From DASUBN01 sp036000105 (GTDB lineage Bacteria; Pseudomonadota; Gammaproteobacteria; Natronospirales; REEB76): a stretch of DNA of 64,000 nt. This document shows positions 26,109 through 35,497 of the stretch, in pieces (position 1 is the stretch's first letter; each line of letters begins with the position of its first letter). The stretch lies in NCBI GenBank assembly GCA_036000105.1, contig DASYGE010000006.1:103609-167608 (forward strand). The letters are read 5' to 3'. Below the pieces are notes generated by a model that saw only the letters and a program-made list of their open reading frames with translations, did no database searches and had not been told where the DNA came from. Position numbers and translations under genes: made by a program.

Positions 26109-27785
26109 GTGTACGGAAGTGCAGCGCGCATCGCGTGGGTATTCGCTACAGCGTCTCTCATATCCACCGTGGCCCAGGCCGCGCCGCCCCCCGCAGGTGC
26201 AGCGCCCACGCCGGGACAGGTGCAATCCACCCTGCCTACCCAACAGCCTCCGCCGGGCAAGACCTCACCGGCGGCCATCAGTCAGCCGGCCGCCACCCCG
26301 TCGGGGGTTGCGCCGGGCGGACCCGCCGTCAAGGTGCAGGGCTTCGCCATCCAGGGCAATGCGGTCATCTCCAGCGACGAATTGCAGGCCCAGATCTCGA
26401 ACTATATCGGTCAGACCCTCACCCTGGCGCAACTCTACGACGTGGCCGACCTGCTCACGCGTTACTACCGCGCCCAAGGCTATGGTCTCGCTGATGTCTC
26501 GCTGCCGGCCCAGACCCTGAAGGGCGGCACCGTCAAGTTGCAGGTGATCGAGGGTCGGATCGGCAAGATCGCCATCCAGGGCAACACGCGAACCCGCGAT
26601 GCGGTGCTGCAGAAACGCGTCACGGGCCTGAACAGCGGCGATGTGTACACCGATGCAGCCGCCGAACGAGCCGTATTGTTGCTGAACGATCTGCCGGGAG
26701 TGCAAGCCCACGCGGTCCTGAGCCCGGGTACCGACTACGGCACCTCCGACATGCTCTTCAACGTGGACGAGACCCGCGCCAGCGGCGATACCTCCATAGA
26801 CGACTACGGCCGCAGCGTCATCGGTCGCTGGCGCATCAGCGCTGACCTCAGCATCAACAGCTTCACCGGGAGCGGCGACCAGCTCACCGCTGGCATCACC
26901 CATTCCGACGGCAATCGCCTCAATTTCGGCAAGCTCGCTTACGCGCTGCCGGTGGGTCCCGCGGGCGGCACGCTCACCAGCTCCTACAACCGCGCCGAAT
27001 ACCACGGGATATTCTTCACCCCCGGCGGCACGGTGGGATTGCCCTTCAGCGGCAGCACCCAGAACGCGGTGGTGAGCTGGCAATACCCCGCGGAGCGCAG
27101 CACCAGTCGCAGCCTGTTCTGGAGCGCGGGCTTGAGCTATGACAACAGCCGCAGCCTGTCGAGCGGCCTCAATTCGCTCACCACCAATATCCTCCTGCTG
27201 CAGATCGGCACCTTCTACGCGCGACAATTCGCGGACCAGAGCGGCATGACCCTGGCCTGGAACCTCTGGACCAACGGCAAGCATTTCGACCACAAGTCGC
27301 TCAACAACGTCAACAATGAACGCGCTCGCTCCGAGTTGGATGCCACTTACCAGCATCCGTTCGCGTCCAACTGGACCATGGTCAACCAGCTGAACCTCTC
27401 GTATTCCGTGGACACGCTCACCGACGCCGACAAGTTCAACCTGGGCGGTCCGGGCAGCGTGCTCGGTTACCAGTCGGCCGAACAGCGCGGTGACAGCGGC
27501 TACTTCCTGTCCACCGAATTGGATCGCTCGTTCTCCGTCGCTTCCAGGTCCCTGGCCTGGGGCGTATTCCTCGATACAGGCAAGGTCTGGGACAAGAAGG
27601 GCACCCTCGGGGTGACCGGCGACAGCTCGCGCGGCATATCCAGCGGAGGCTTAGACCTGCAGCTGTTGCCATCCGCGGTTAACAAACTCAACGCCCGCCT
27701 GCAGTGGGCTTATGGCATCGGCCGGCGCCCCAGCGACGGCAACGGCGGCGGACATATATGGTTCACGTTGGGGACGACGTTCTGA
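26109..27785 (+). CDS. Two-partner secretion transporter TpsB (ShlB/FhaC/HecB family)
   Basis: Outer-membrane beta-barrel transporter for the TpsA protein encoded next; 558 residues. GTG start at 26109 with ribosome-binding site GGGAGGGG. Signal peptide ends near VAQA. A Pro/Gly-rich linker of about 50 residues precedes POTRA 1 (VKVQGFAIQGNAVISSDELQ) and POTRA 2 (IAIQGNTRTRDAVLQKRV), then a 16-strand-type barrel with the family box GPGSVLGYQSAEQRGDSGYF (VRGY/F-like lid-lock position) and a final aromatic strand ending in TLGTTF. Standard order tpsB-tpsA follows. Confidence 0.93.
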   Translation: MYGSAARIAWVFATASLISTVAQAAPPPAGAAPTPGQVQSTLPTQQPPPGKTSPAAISQPAATPSGVAPGGPAVKVQGFAIQGNAVISSDELQAQISNYIGQTLTLAQLYDVADLLTRYYRAQGYGLADVSLPAQTLKGGTVKLQVIEGRIGKIAIQGNTRTRDAVLQKRVTGLNSGDVYTDAAAERAVLLLNDLPGVQAHAVLSPGTDYGTSDMLFNVDETRASGDTSIDDYGRSVIGRWRISADLSINSFTGSGDQLTAGITHSDGNRLNFGKLAYALPVGPAGGTLTSSYNRAEYHGIFFTPGGTVGLPFSGSTQNAVVSWQYPAERSTSRSLFWSAGLSYDNSRSLSSGLNSLTTNILLLQIGTFYARQFADQSGMTLAWNLWTNGKHFDHKSLNNVNNERARSELDATYQHPFASNWTMVNQLNLSYSVDTLTDADKFNLGGPGSVLGYQSAEQRGDSGYFLSTELDRSFSVASRSLAWGVFLDTGKVWDKKGTLGVTGDSSRGISSGGLDLQLLPSAVNKLNARLQWAYGIGRRPSDGNGGGHIWFTLGTTF

Positions 27786-27853
27786 GTGAGATAGCGGCCG
27801 CGCATGGATATGCGCGGTCCCGAATTAAGGCATACAGTGTTGAGGGTAACGCC

Positions 27854-30800
27854 ATGTCACATCGGGAACGTATGGCCACGCTACTGAGCATACGGTTGCG
27901 GGAGACGTGGGAGCACGCGCGGCAGGGCCGGCGCCTCGCCCAGGCGGCCACCGGCTTCGGCGCCCTGGCGCCCCTCATGGCGCTCGCGAACCCCACGGGC
28001 GGCCAGGTGGTCGGCGGTCAGGCGACCATCAGCAACCCCTCCGCCAACGGCACCGTCATCAAACAGGCGAGCCAGAACGCCGCCATCAACTGGCAGCAGT
28101 TCTCCGTGGGCGCGAACCAGTACGTCCAGTTCATCCAGCCGGACAGCTCCGCCGTGGTCTTGAACCGGGTCATCGGCGGGAATGTCTCCAGCATCTTCGG
28201 CAGCATCAAGGCCAACGGCCAGGTGTTCCTGGTCAACCCCAACGGCATCCTGTTCGGGCCGGGCGCGAGCCTGGACGTGAGCGGCCTCGTGGCCAGCACC
28301 CAGGACATCGGCATCGCCGACTTCATGGCGGGGCATTACGCCTTCACCAAGGGCACGGGTGCCCCGGATGCCTCGGTCATCAACCAGGGTGTCATCAATG
28401 CCAACGGCGGCTACGTGGTCCTGGCGGGCGACTACGTGGAGAACGACGGGGTCATCAATGCCCAGAGCGGCCGTGTGCTGCTCGCTGCGGGCGGCGGAAC
28501 TACCCTGACCCTGGACAAGAGCCAGGGCCTCATCAGCTATTCCATAGACAGCGCGACGCTGGCGCGGCTCGCGGGCGTGGACAACGCCGGTAGCATCACC
28601 GCCGACGGCGGCACCGTAGTGATGACTGCGGACGTCGCGAACGCTCTGACGGCGACCGCCGTGAACAACACAGGTTTCGTGGCGGCGCATTCGATAACCA
28701 GCCGCGACGGCGTGATCATCCTGCGGGCCCTGGGTGGCGATATCGACAACAGCGGGACGCTGGACGCCAGCGCCACCGATTCCGGTGTGGCCGGCGGCGT
28801 CATCACCATTCGCGGCGATGGCCACACCCAGATCGAACCCACTTCGGTCATCACTACTGAAGGTGACGGTGCCAAGGGTGGGTTCGTAGAACTCTCGGGG
28901 CACACGTTGCATGTAGCTGGTTTAGTCGATCCCGGCAAGGGCGGCAGCCTGCTCATCGATCCGGCCATAATCAACATTACTAGCACCTCGACTACACCGG
29001 CTGTTGTGGCCGCCACCACTACGGTAGGCGCAGGCTACATCGCCAACGTGATACAAGGCGGCGTGACTGTAGCGTTGGTCGCCAGCACCGCAATTTCCTA
29101 TTCGGGCGCTGCACGCTCACTCAGCGATGTCAATCCCGCTGGCGGCAACCTCTCGATGAGGATCGGCACTTTGACCGCGGTCAGCGGCTCGCTGGGTGGG
29201 GCACATTGCGTCAGCGCCGGTGTGTGTTCAGGCGGTGCAGGCACAAACAGATTCACTCCGTCAGGTTTCGGCACCATCAATCTCACCGGCTTGACTATCA
29301 ACATAACGGGTGCGTTCACGGCGAGCGCATCCCACGGCGTGGTCACGCTCGACACAGTACAGGCCGGCGCAGTCACTATCTCGGGTCGCGGGATCACTCT
29401 CAACGGCAACGTCACAGCCGCCGGTAGGCTGTCCATCACGGCCCATAATGCGCCGGTGACACCGCCAGCCGCCACCATCACCGTCGCCATAGGCAAAGTG
29501 CTCTCTGCCAAATCCATGAGCCTCACCGCCAGCGGCTCCTACGGCGGCGTAATCACGCTGGGTGCTGTCAATGCCAACGGCGGCAGCATGTTCATCCGCG
29601 CTGCGGATACCGGGTCCGTCTCGGGATCGGGCGCGATCAAAGCTGGAAATCTCACCGGCAAGGATGTAACCCTGTCGGTATCAGCCGTAGGAACCCCCGC
29701 CGCGAAACTCAATGTCGGCAGCGTCACCGCAGAGCACCTGCTCATGAGCCTGTCCGGCAAGACCAAGACCGTGGTCACCGGCCCGCTCACCGCCAACAAC
29801 CCCAGCGGCGCCGCCTTCATAACCATCACCGAGAACGCCCCGCCGGTCGGTGGCACCGGCACCATCACCGTCAACGGCAATATCACGGTATCCGGCACGC
29901 CCCCGGCGACTAATGCCAGCCTCAAGCCCTTCGATGGGCCGCTGGCAGCGGGTCTGGCCATCAACGACGCGGGCAGCGGTAGCGCCACCCGCACGGTGAA
30001 GGTGAACGGCACCATCAAGGTGACTGCCGTCGGCGCGGCTTTTGCCGCCAGCAGCGGCAACGAAGGCGGCGTGATACACCGGCGCAAGCAGAGCGGCACC
30101 GGCGGCGTCGCCGGCACGTTCATCCTCGCGGGCGGCAGCCATGGCGCCGCTTCGGTGACCGGTAGCATCAGTGCCAGGGGCCCGGACGCCCACGTGGGCG
30201 TGGAGGCCCATGGCGTCACTGTGGGGAATATCACGGTCACCGGCAGCGGCCACACCATAAGCCGAACTATCGTAGCCAACACCACTATCAGCGGCGCCCA
30301 CGGAGGAACGTATAGTTCCCACAATTCCGCCGGCCAGGCCACGGTGGGCCTGGGCAACCTCAGCGGCGCCACGGTCAGCGGGGTCACGGTCAAGGCAGGC
30401 AACATCACCGTGTCCGGCAAGGGCGTGGCGGAAGCAGGCCTGTTCGCGTCCAACGTCTCGGCCGGCAACATCAGCGTGACGGCGACTGCCGCGAAAGGCA
30501 CCCTCAAGCAATCGGGCCTCGTGTTCAGCACCGCCGTCCCCTGCGTCGGCAGCAACTGCAATTCCGCCGCTTTCTACCGCGGCATCGGCCACGTGGCCCT
30601 GCATTCCGGCAGCATCACCGGCGGCCGCGCGGTCATCGGCATCCAAGCCAACCACAACGGCGTCGGTTCCTCCGGCGCTCCTGCCGTCAGTATCAAGGTC
30701 GGCAGCCTCGGCGCCACGGGCGTGGGCCTGGCGGCCATCCGGCTCGACGCCACCACCATCCAGACCCAGGCTCTCAGTGCCGTCGCCACCAAGGGCACCA

Positions 30801-32374
30801 TGGTCGGCAAGGGCTCGAGCACCATCGGGCTTACCGCCCCTACCCGCTTTGCCCACAGCTTCAACCTCAACGGTGGGGCAGCGGACATCAAGCTGCACAG
30901 CGGCAACAGCAGCGGCAGCAAGCACAGCTTCCTCACCCAGGGTGGCGGGCCGGTGACAGTAGGCGGCAGCATCACTGCATCCGGACCCGTCGTCGGCGTG
31001 GAGATCAAGGGCAAGACCCTCAAGGTCAGCGGCAACATCGCGGTGACCGGCAGTGGCGGCGCGCTCACTTCAGACACAGTGGTCACGCCCCCCACCGGCA
31101 CCGGTTACCACACGCATTTCGTCGGCCCCGGCGAGCCCACCCATGTGCAATTGGCGGGCGGTTCCGGCGGGTCCGTGAGCGTGGCCGGCAATATCGGTAT
31201 CAAGGCCCCCGGTCTCGTGGGCCTGTTGGTCACCGGCGCGAACCTGAAACTGCACGGTCTGACCGGTTCCGCGTCCGCCGCAGGGAACTACAGCATCCTG
31301 GATACCCGTGTCTCCACGCTCACCACCAGCTTCGCCGACGGCAGTCTCGCGGTGTTCGTGGACGATGTGGCCAAAGGGCCGGTGTTCACGTCCGCCTCGG
31401 TGAACGGCGGCGTGACACTCGCCGCCAAAGGTAATGTGGACCTGGCATCGCGCATCAAGGTGAGTGGCGGCTTGAGCGTGCAGGCCGGCGGCAACATCGT
31501 CGGGAATGCCGGTAGCGCGGTCACGCACATCAACTCCATCATCCAGGCCATGCCGCGAGCCGGCAATAATTCGACCGGTGGACCGCTTGCTTCCAGCTTG
31601 CCGAATTTCGCTCTGCAAGCCAGTTCCGCCAAGTTCGTGGCCGGCGGTAGCATTGACCTCGCGCCAGCAGTGCTCACTATCGGCAACGGCAAGGTGGCGG
31701 GCGTCACAAGCGATGCCGGCTTGTTGGCGGCCCTCGCGGCCATCAAGGCCGCACCTGGCAGCGTGGTGCCCAGCGGCTATTTCAAGGCGGGCACGAGCCT
31801 GTCCCTGGGCGCCATCACCATGACCGGCGACTACCTGTATCTGCAAGGCGACGCCGTGTCCATCGCGGGTCCGGTCAGCCTGCCGGCGAAGTCCGTGATC
31901 CAGGTCTCGCCGTCTTCGGCGACCCTGCCCATCGATATCGAAGACACGACCATCGCCGCATCCGCGCTCCGCACCTTCGCGGTCACACCCACGCTCTTCG
32001 GTCTCACCAACCTGACGTTCCTGAGCCTGTTCCCGGGCGATACGATCGTGGTGGGCAACAGCGGTGAACTCGGCAACGTGGAGATGGGTGTGAACGGCAA
32101 GATCACGCTCGCCGCCGGTACCAACCTCGTCATCGACACCCTCGGTAGCGTCAAAGGCCTCTCGACCGTGATCACCACGGGCACGGTGCTCTCGCTCGCG
32201 CCACTCATAGGCTTGCCGCCGGTGACGGCGGGCGAGATAGACCCGAGTTCAGGCACGGGCCTCGGTGACCAGACCGACAAGAAGAAGCTCGCTCAGACCG
32301 GCGGCGACACCAGCGGCGGTCAACAGGGCGGGACCATCTCGAGTGACAGCAATCCCTCCGACGTATGCCATTGA
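27854..32374 (+). CDS. Two-partner secretion exoprotein TpsA (filamentous-haemagglutinin-like)
   Basis: Large secreted or surface beta-helix protein, 1,506 residues. I place the start at the ATG 27854 (ribosome-binding site GAGGGTAA); it gives the extended TPS signal with a charged n-region (MSHRERMATLLSIRLRETWE) and a hydrophobic stretch ending ALAPLMALA. The TPS domain (about 45-290) has VIKQASQNAAINWQQFSVG, FLVNPNGILFGPGASLDVSG and GLVAST. The body is Gly/Ser/Thr/Val-rich with many SGNITVTGSG-like turns. Cysteines are rare: CVSAGVC, CVGSNC and a single Cys two residues from the end (NPSDVCH). No toxin or pretoxin domain is visible, so an adhesin or biofilm role is likelier than contact-dependent inhibition. 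Confidence 0.92.
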   Translation: MSHRERMATLLSIRLRETWEHARQGRRLAQAATGFGALAPLMALANPTGGQVVGGQATISNPSANGTVIKQASQNAAINWQQFSVGANQYVQFIQPDSSAVVLNRVIGGNVSSIFGSIKANGQVFLVNPNGILFGPGASLDVSGLVASTQDIGIADFMAGHYAFTKGTGAPDASVINQGVINANGGYVVLAGDYVENDGVINAQSGRVLLAAGGGTTLTLDKSQGLISYSIDSATLARLAGVDNAGSITADGGTVVMTADVANALTATAVNNTGFVAAHSITSRDGVIILRALGGDIDNSGTLDASATDSGVAGGVITIRGDGHTQIEPTSVITTEGDGAKGGFVELSGHTLHVAGLVDPGKGGSLLIDPAIINITSTSTTPAVVAATTTVGAGYIANVIQGGVTVALVASTAISYSGAARSLSDVNPAGGNLSMRIGTLTAVSGSLGGAHCVSAGVCSGGAGTNRFTPSGFGTINLTGLTINITGAFTASASHGVVTLDTVQAGAVTISGRGITLNGNVTAAGRLSITAHNAPVTPPAATITVAIGKVLSAKSMSLTASGSYGGVITLGAVNANGGSMFIRAADTGSVSGSGAIKAGNLTGKDVTLSVSAVGTPAAKLNVGSVTAEHLLMSLSGKTKTVVTGPLTANNPSGAAFITITENAPPVGGTGTITVNGNITVSGTPPATNASLKPFDGPLAAGLAINDAGSGSATRTVKVNGTIKVTAVGAAFAASSGNEGGVIHRRKQSGTGGVAGTFILAGGSHGAASVTGSISARGPDAHVGVEAHGVTVGNITVTGSGHTISRTIVANTTISGAHGGTYSSHNSAGQATVGLGNLSGATVSGVTVKAGNITVSGKGVAEAGLFASNVSAGNISVTATAAKGTLKQSGLVFSTAVPCVGSNCNSAAFYRGIGHVALHSGSITGGRAVIGIQANHNGVGSSGAPAVSIKVGSLGATGVGLAAIRLDATTIQTQALSAVATKGTMVGKGSSTIGLTAPTRFAHSFNLNGGAADIKLHSGNSSGSKHSFLTQGGGPVTVGGSITASGPVVGVEIKGKTLKVSGNIAVTGSGGALTSDTVVTPPTGTGYHTHFVGPGEPTHVQLAGGSGGSVSVAGNIGIKAPGLVGLLVTGANLKLHGLTGSASAAGNYSILDTRVSTLTTSFADGSLAVFVDDVAKGPVFTSASVNGGVTLAAKGNVDLASRIKVSGGLSVQAGGNIVGNAGSAVTHINSIIQAMPRAGNNSTGGPLASSLPNFALQASSAKFVAGGSIDLAPAVLTIGNGKVAGVTSDAGLLAALAAIKAAPGSVVPSGYFKAGTSLSLGAITMTGDYLYLQGDAVSIAGPVSLPAKSVIQVSPSSATLPIDIEDTTIAASALRTFAVTPTLFGLTNLTFLSLFPGDTIVVGNSGELGNVEMGVNGKITLAAGTNLVIDTLGSVKGLSTVITTGTVLSLAPLIGLPPVTAGEIDPSSGTGLGDQTDKKKLAQTGGDTSGGQQGGTISSDSNPSDVCH

Positions 32375-32388
32375 GGAGCCTGAGACCC

Positions 32389-33090
32389 ATGAAGATACGC
32401 GGAACACCGTTGCTGATGATGTCTGCGGTGGCGCTGCTCGTCAGCGCACCGGCCTGGGCTGATCCTTCTGCGGGGACGGCGACCCTGGTGACGGGGCATG
32501 TGAGCGCCGCGGCGCCTTCGGGCGAGATCCGCGACATCGTCAAGGGTGGGCAGGTGTATCAGGGGGAGGTGATCAGCACCTCGGCAGGAAGCTACGTGAA
32601 CATCGCGTTCACGGACGGCGGCCGGGTGCTCTTGCGGCCCGAGACGCGGTTCTCCATCGAGCGTTACCAGTATGCCGGGGCCCAGGCACCGGCCAGCGGC
32701 CAGAGCGCGGCCCAGCCGGTACGGCAGGAGAGCGCGTTCTTTAGGCTCCTGAAGGGCGGGTTCCGGGCGGTGAGCGGACTCATCGGCCATACCCGGCGCG
32801 AGGATTACGGGGTGCAGACCCCGGTGGCGACCATCGGTATCCGCGGGACGGACTACGAAGTGCGGTACTGCAACGGGGATTGTGCGGACATCAGCCCGAC
32901 GCCGAAGGACGGGCTGTATGCGGGCGTGCAGTCCGGAGGCATCGCCCTGACCAACGGCTTCGGGCAGACCGTGACCGGCCAGGGGCAGTACACCTTCATC
33001 GGCGGCAACAACGTGGGCGGACAGAACCTGGGTAACCGCCCCCCGGCCTTGGGCCACCAGCCCCTGCCGGACCCCAAGACCTGTAACTGA
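32389..33090 (+). CDS. Secreted FecR-domain protein in the two-partner secretion operon
   Basis: 233 residues from the ATG at 32389 (MKIRGTPLLMMSAVALLVSA), 14 bp after tpsA. Signal peptide to about APAWA, then one FecR beta-domain: GGRVLLRPETRFSIERYQY, ESAFFRLLKGGFRAVSGLIG, TPVATIGIRGTDYEVRYC and a C-x3-C pair (RYCNGDCAD). There is no TM segment, no anti-sigma N-terminal domain, and no sigma factor or TonB receptor nearby, so the usual FecR signalling role does not apply. It shares nearly every core residue with the lipoprotein at 8317-9675. A role in TpsA export, folding or surface retention is possible but only inferred from position. Confidence 0.85.
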   Translation: MKIRGTPLLMMSAVALLVSAPAWADPSAGTATLVTGHVSAAAPSGEIRDIVKGGQVYQGEVISTSAGSYVNIAFTDGGRVLLRPETRFSIERYQYAGAQAPASGQSAAQPVRQESAFFRLLKGGFRAVSGLIGHTRREDYGVQTPVATIGIRGTDYEVRYCNGDCADISPTPKDGLYAGVQSGGIALTNGFGQTVTGQGQYTFIGGNNVGGQNLGNRPPALGHQPLPDPKTCN

Positions 33091-33104
33091 GCCGATTGTG
33101 GCGG

Positions 33105-33134
33105 GAAAAGAGCTCTACGGAGCTCTTTTCCTTT
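33105..33134 (+). terminator. Intrinsic terminator after the TPS-FecR operon
   Basis: Perfect 10-bp stem GAAAAGAGCT/AGCTCTTTTC with loop CTACGG, then a T-rich CTTTC. It follows the FecR stop by 14 bases. Confidence 0.85.
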
Positions 33135-33187
33135 CATGGCTGTCACGTGGAGCGGTCACGGGGCCTGTAGAAATACCCCGGCTTGCG

Positions 33188-33216
33188 TTGACGGCCCGAA
33201 GGCCAACCTGTACTTT
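33188..33216 (+). promoter_or_regulatory. Sigma-70 promoter upstream of adk
   Basis: TTGACG (33188-33193) and TACTTT (33211-33216) separated by 17 bases, the optimal spacing. They lie about 97 bases before the adk ATG, implying a leader of roughly 90 nt. Confidence 0.6.
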
Positions 33217-33312
33217 ACGCCTGCCCTGCAGGCCCTTGAGGGCCGCGGGGGACGGCCTTGAAAGGCCTATATCCGGCCCATATAACCAGCGATCCCAAGA
33301 CGAGAACACGCC

Positions 33313-34266
33313 ATGAGAATCGTGCTACTCGGCGCACCCGGCTCCGGCAAAGGGACCCAGGCCAAGCTGCTGGCGGAGAAATACCGCATACCGCATATCT
33401 CCACCGGGGATCTGCTGCGCGCCAACCTGGCCGCCGGCACCCCCCTGGGGCTCAAGGCGAAGGCCGCCATGGACGCGGGCCAGCTGGTCTCCGATGACCT
33501 GGTGCTGGACATCATCCGTGAGCGGCTGCGCAACCCGGATGCCCGCAAGGGTTTCATCCTGGACGGTTTCCCGCGCAACATCCCCCAGGCCCTGGCCCTG
33601 GACGGCATGCTGCGCAACATCAATCAGCCCCTGGACGCGGCCGTGCTCATGGAGGTGGATTTCGACATCCTCATGCAGCGTCTGACGGGCCGGCGCACCT
33701 GCGTGAACTGCGGCGCCGCCTATAACGTCTATACCAACCCCCCGCGCCTGGAAGACCAGTGCGACCGCTGCGGCGGGCACCTGCACCACCGGGCGGATGA
33801 CAACGAAGAGACCATCGGCAACCGTCTGCGGGTCTATGAGACCCAGACCAAGCCGCTCATCGGCTATTACCGTGACCAGGGCCGTTACGAGACCATGGAC
33901 GCCGTGGGCGAAGTGAAAGACATCATGAAGCGCATGGTGGGCGTGCTGGACCCGATCGCCAAAGGCTTACGCAAGGTGGTGGTGCCGGTGAAACCGGTGC
34001 CCCTGTCCAAGGCCGCCAAGGCCGCTGCGGCGAAAGCCCAGGCCGCCGCCAAGCTGTCCGCGGCCAAGCCCGCCGGCAAGTTGCCGCCCGCCAAGGCAGC
34101 GGTGGCCGCCAAGAAGCCCGTGCCCAAGGCTGCCGCCAAGCCGGCGGCGAAGAAGCCTGCACCCAGGAAAGCCGCGCCCAAGAAGGCTGCCAGGAAGAAA
34201 GACAAGAAGGACAAGCACAAGAAAAAAGACAAGAAGAAAGACAAGAAGAAGCACAAGAAAAAGTAG
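33313..34266 (+). CDS. adk: Adenylate kinase with a Lys/Ala-rich histone-H1-like C-terminal tail
   Basis: Interconverts ATP, ADP and AMP in the cytoplasm. The catalytic part (1-215) is a normal long-LID enzyme: P-loop GAPGSGKGTQ (7-16), AMP site FILDGFPRN, and a zinc-type LID with C130, C133, C150 and C153. At 317 residues the protein is about 100 longer than the family norm. From about 225 the tail is almost only Lys, Ala and Pro (KAAKAAAAKAQAAAK..., later KKDKKDKHKKKDKKKDKKK) and should be disordered and strongly basic, like AlgP or histone-H1-type tails. It is one uninterrupted frame with codon use like the rest, so it is not an obvious frameshift artefact. It may target the enzyme to nucleic acid or polyphosphate. 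Confidence 0.94.
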   Translation: MRIVLLGAPGSGKGTQAKLLAEKYRIPHISTGDLLRANLAAGTPLGLKAKAAMDAGQLVSDDLVLDIIRERLRNPDARKGFILDGFPRNIPQALALDGMLRNINQPLDAAVLMEVDFDILMQRLTGRRTCVNCGAAYNVYTNPPRLEDQCDRCGGHLHHRADDNEETIGNRLRVYETQTKPLIGYYRDQGRYETMDAVGEVKDIMKRMVGVLDPIAKGLRKVVVPVKPVPLSKAAKAAAAKAQAAAKLSAAKPAGKLPPAKAAVAAKKPVPKAAAKPAAKKPAPRKAAPKKAARKKDKKDKHKKKDKKKDKKKHKKK

Positions 34267-34278
34267 TCCAGGCGTCCT

Positions 34279-35430
34279 TCACTTCACGGGCGTGACCTTG
34301 AGCGCGCCGCCAGCGGCACTCAGCACGTGGCGGCCTTCGAGGAATTCCAGCAGCTGGCGCCCGGCCATCTCCAGGCGCCAATCCTTCAGCAGCGGCAGCT
34401 CCCGCTCGCCGCGTACCAATTTTTCCAATTCAGCACGGTTCGCGAGGCTCGCGGCGCTCACATCGCCCTTGGCCGCATTGATGCGCAGGAGCGCGTTGAG
34501 CGCGTCCACCAGGGCTTCCTGCTCGGGCTTGAGCGGCGTCTCCCGCGGATGCCGTTCCTCGGCGGAAGCCTCGCCGTCCGCCTTGAGCATCTTCAAGAGT
34601 TCCGTGCCGTGGCGCTTGGCCAGGCTGTCGCCCACGCCGCGTACGGCGGCGAGCGACTCCAGGTCTGACGGCAGTTGGCGCGCCAGGTCCATCATGGATT
34701 CATCTTTCAATATCCACTGCCGCGGCCGGTTCTCGCTCATGGCGGTGCGCTCGCGCCAGGCGGCCAGCGACTTCATCAGCGTGAGGGTCTTGGGCTTCAG
34801 GCGCTGCACGCCGCGCACCCGGTGCCAGGCATTGTCTGGGTCCGGCCGGTAAAGCTTCTCGTCCACCAGCGCCTTGAGTTCCGGTTCCACCCAGCTGGCG
34901 CGATCCCGCGCCGCGAGGTCAGCGAGGATCTTGTGATACAGGTTGCGCAGATGGCGCACGTCGTCGGCCGCATAGTCGAGGGCCGCGGCGGAGAGCGGCC
35001 GGCGGGCCCAGTCGGTGCGGGCGTGGCTCTTGTCCAGCGTGATGCCGAGCATGGATTGCACCACCGCGCCGTAACCCGCCTGGTCCGGCAGGCCGAGGAA
35101 GCGCGCCGCCACCTGGGTGTCGAACACCGGGGCCGGCACTCGGCCCGCCATGTGGAAGAATATCTCTAGGTCCTGGCGCGCGGCGTGCAGCACCTTAACG
35201 GTACGCGCATCCAGGAACACCGCGAGCAGCGGCTCCAGGGAGGGCAGGGCCAAGGGGTCGATGCAGGCCACCAGATCGTCGGTCGCCACCTGCACCAGGC
35301 AGAGTTCTGGGTAATAGGTGCGTTCCCGCATGAACTCCGTGTCCACGGCGATCCAGGCTTGGCCCTGTAGGCGGCTGCATAGCTCTGCGAGGGCCGCAGG
35401 GGTGTCTATATATTGGTATTCGCCGGACAT
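34279..35430 (-). CDS. rnd: Ribonuclease D
   Basis: 3'-5' exoribonuclease that trims tRNA and other stable RNA ends; 383 residues from the ATG at 35430 (MSGEYQYIDTPAALAEL). DEDD exonuclease domain: VDTEFMRERTYYPELCLVQ (Exo I), KVLHAARQDLEIFFHMAG (Exo II) and ALDYAADDVRHL (Exo III, DEDDy type with Tyr). An HRDC domain covers about 205-290, and an RNase D C-terminal helical domain follows. Convergent with adk, 12 bp between stops. Confidence 0.95.
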   Translation of the reverse strand: MSGEYQYIDTPAALAELCSRLQGQAWIAVDTEFMRERTYYPELCLVQVATDDLVACIDPLALPSLEPLLAVFLDARTVKVLHAARQDLEIFFHMAGRVPAPVFDTQVAARFLGLPDQAGYGAVVQSMLGITLDKSHARTDWARRPLSAAALDYAADDVRHLRNLYHKILADLAARDRASWVEPELKALVDEKLYRPDPDNAWHRVRGVQRLKPKTLTLMKSLAAWRERTAMSENRPRQWILKDESMMDLARQLPSDLESLAAVRGVGDSLAKRHGTELLKMLKADGEASAEERHPRETPLKPEQEALVDALNALLRINAAKGDVSAASLANRAELEKLVRGERELPLLKDWRLEMAGRQLLEFLEGRHVLSAAGGALKVTPVK

Positions 35431-35497
35431 GGATGCTCGGGGCAGGGGCTTGGACGCACGGTATGATGGACGACACCATAGCAAGGTTACCCATCCA

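Noticed and set aside
28000..32300. Long open frames antisense to tpsA (for example around 29539-30561 and 31288-31746)
   Set aside because: They mirror the GC-rich Gly/Ser/Thr codons of tpsA, have no ribosome-binding sites or recognisable domains, and are common shadow frames in such DNA.
27854..33090. Contact-dependent growth inhibition (CdiB-CdiA-CdiI) system
   Set aside because: TpsA has no pretoxin motif (VENN or similar) and no C-terminal toxin domain; the small gene after it is a FecR protein, not an immunity protein.
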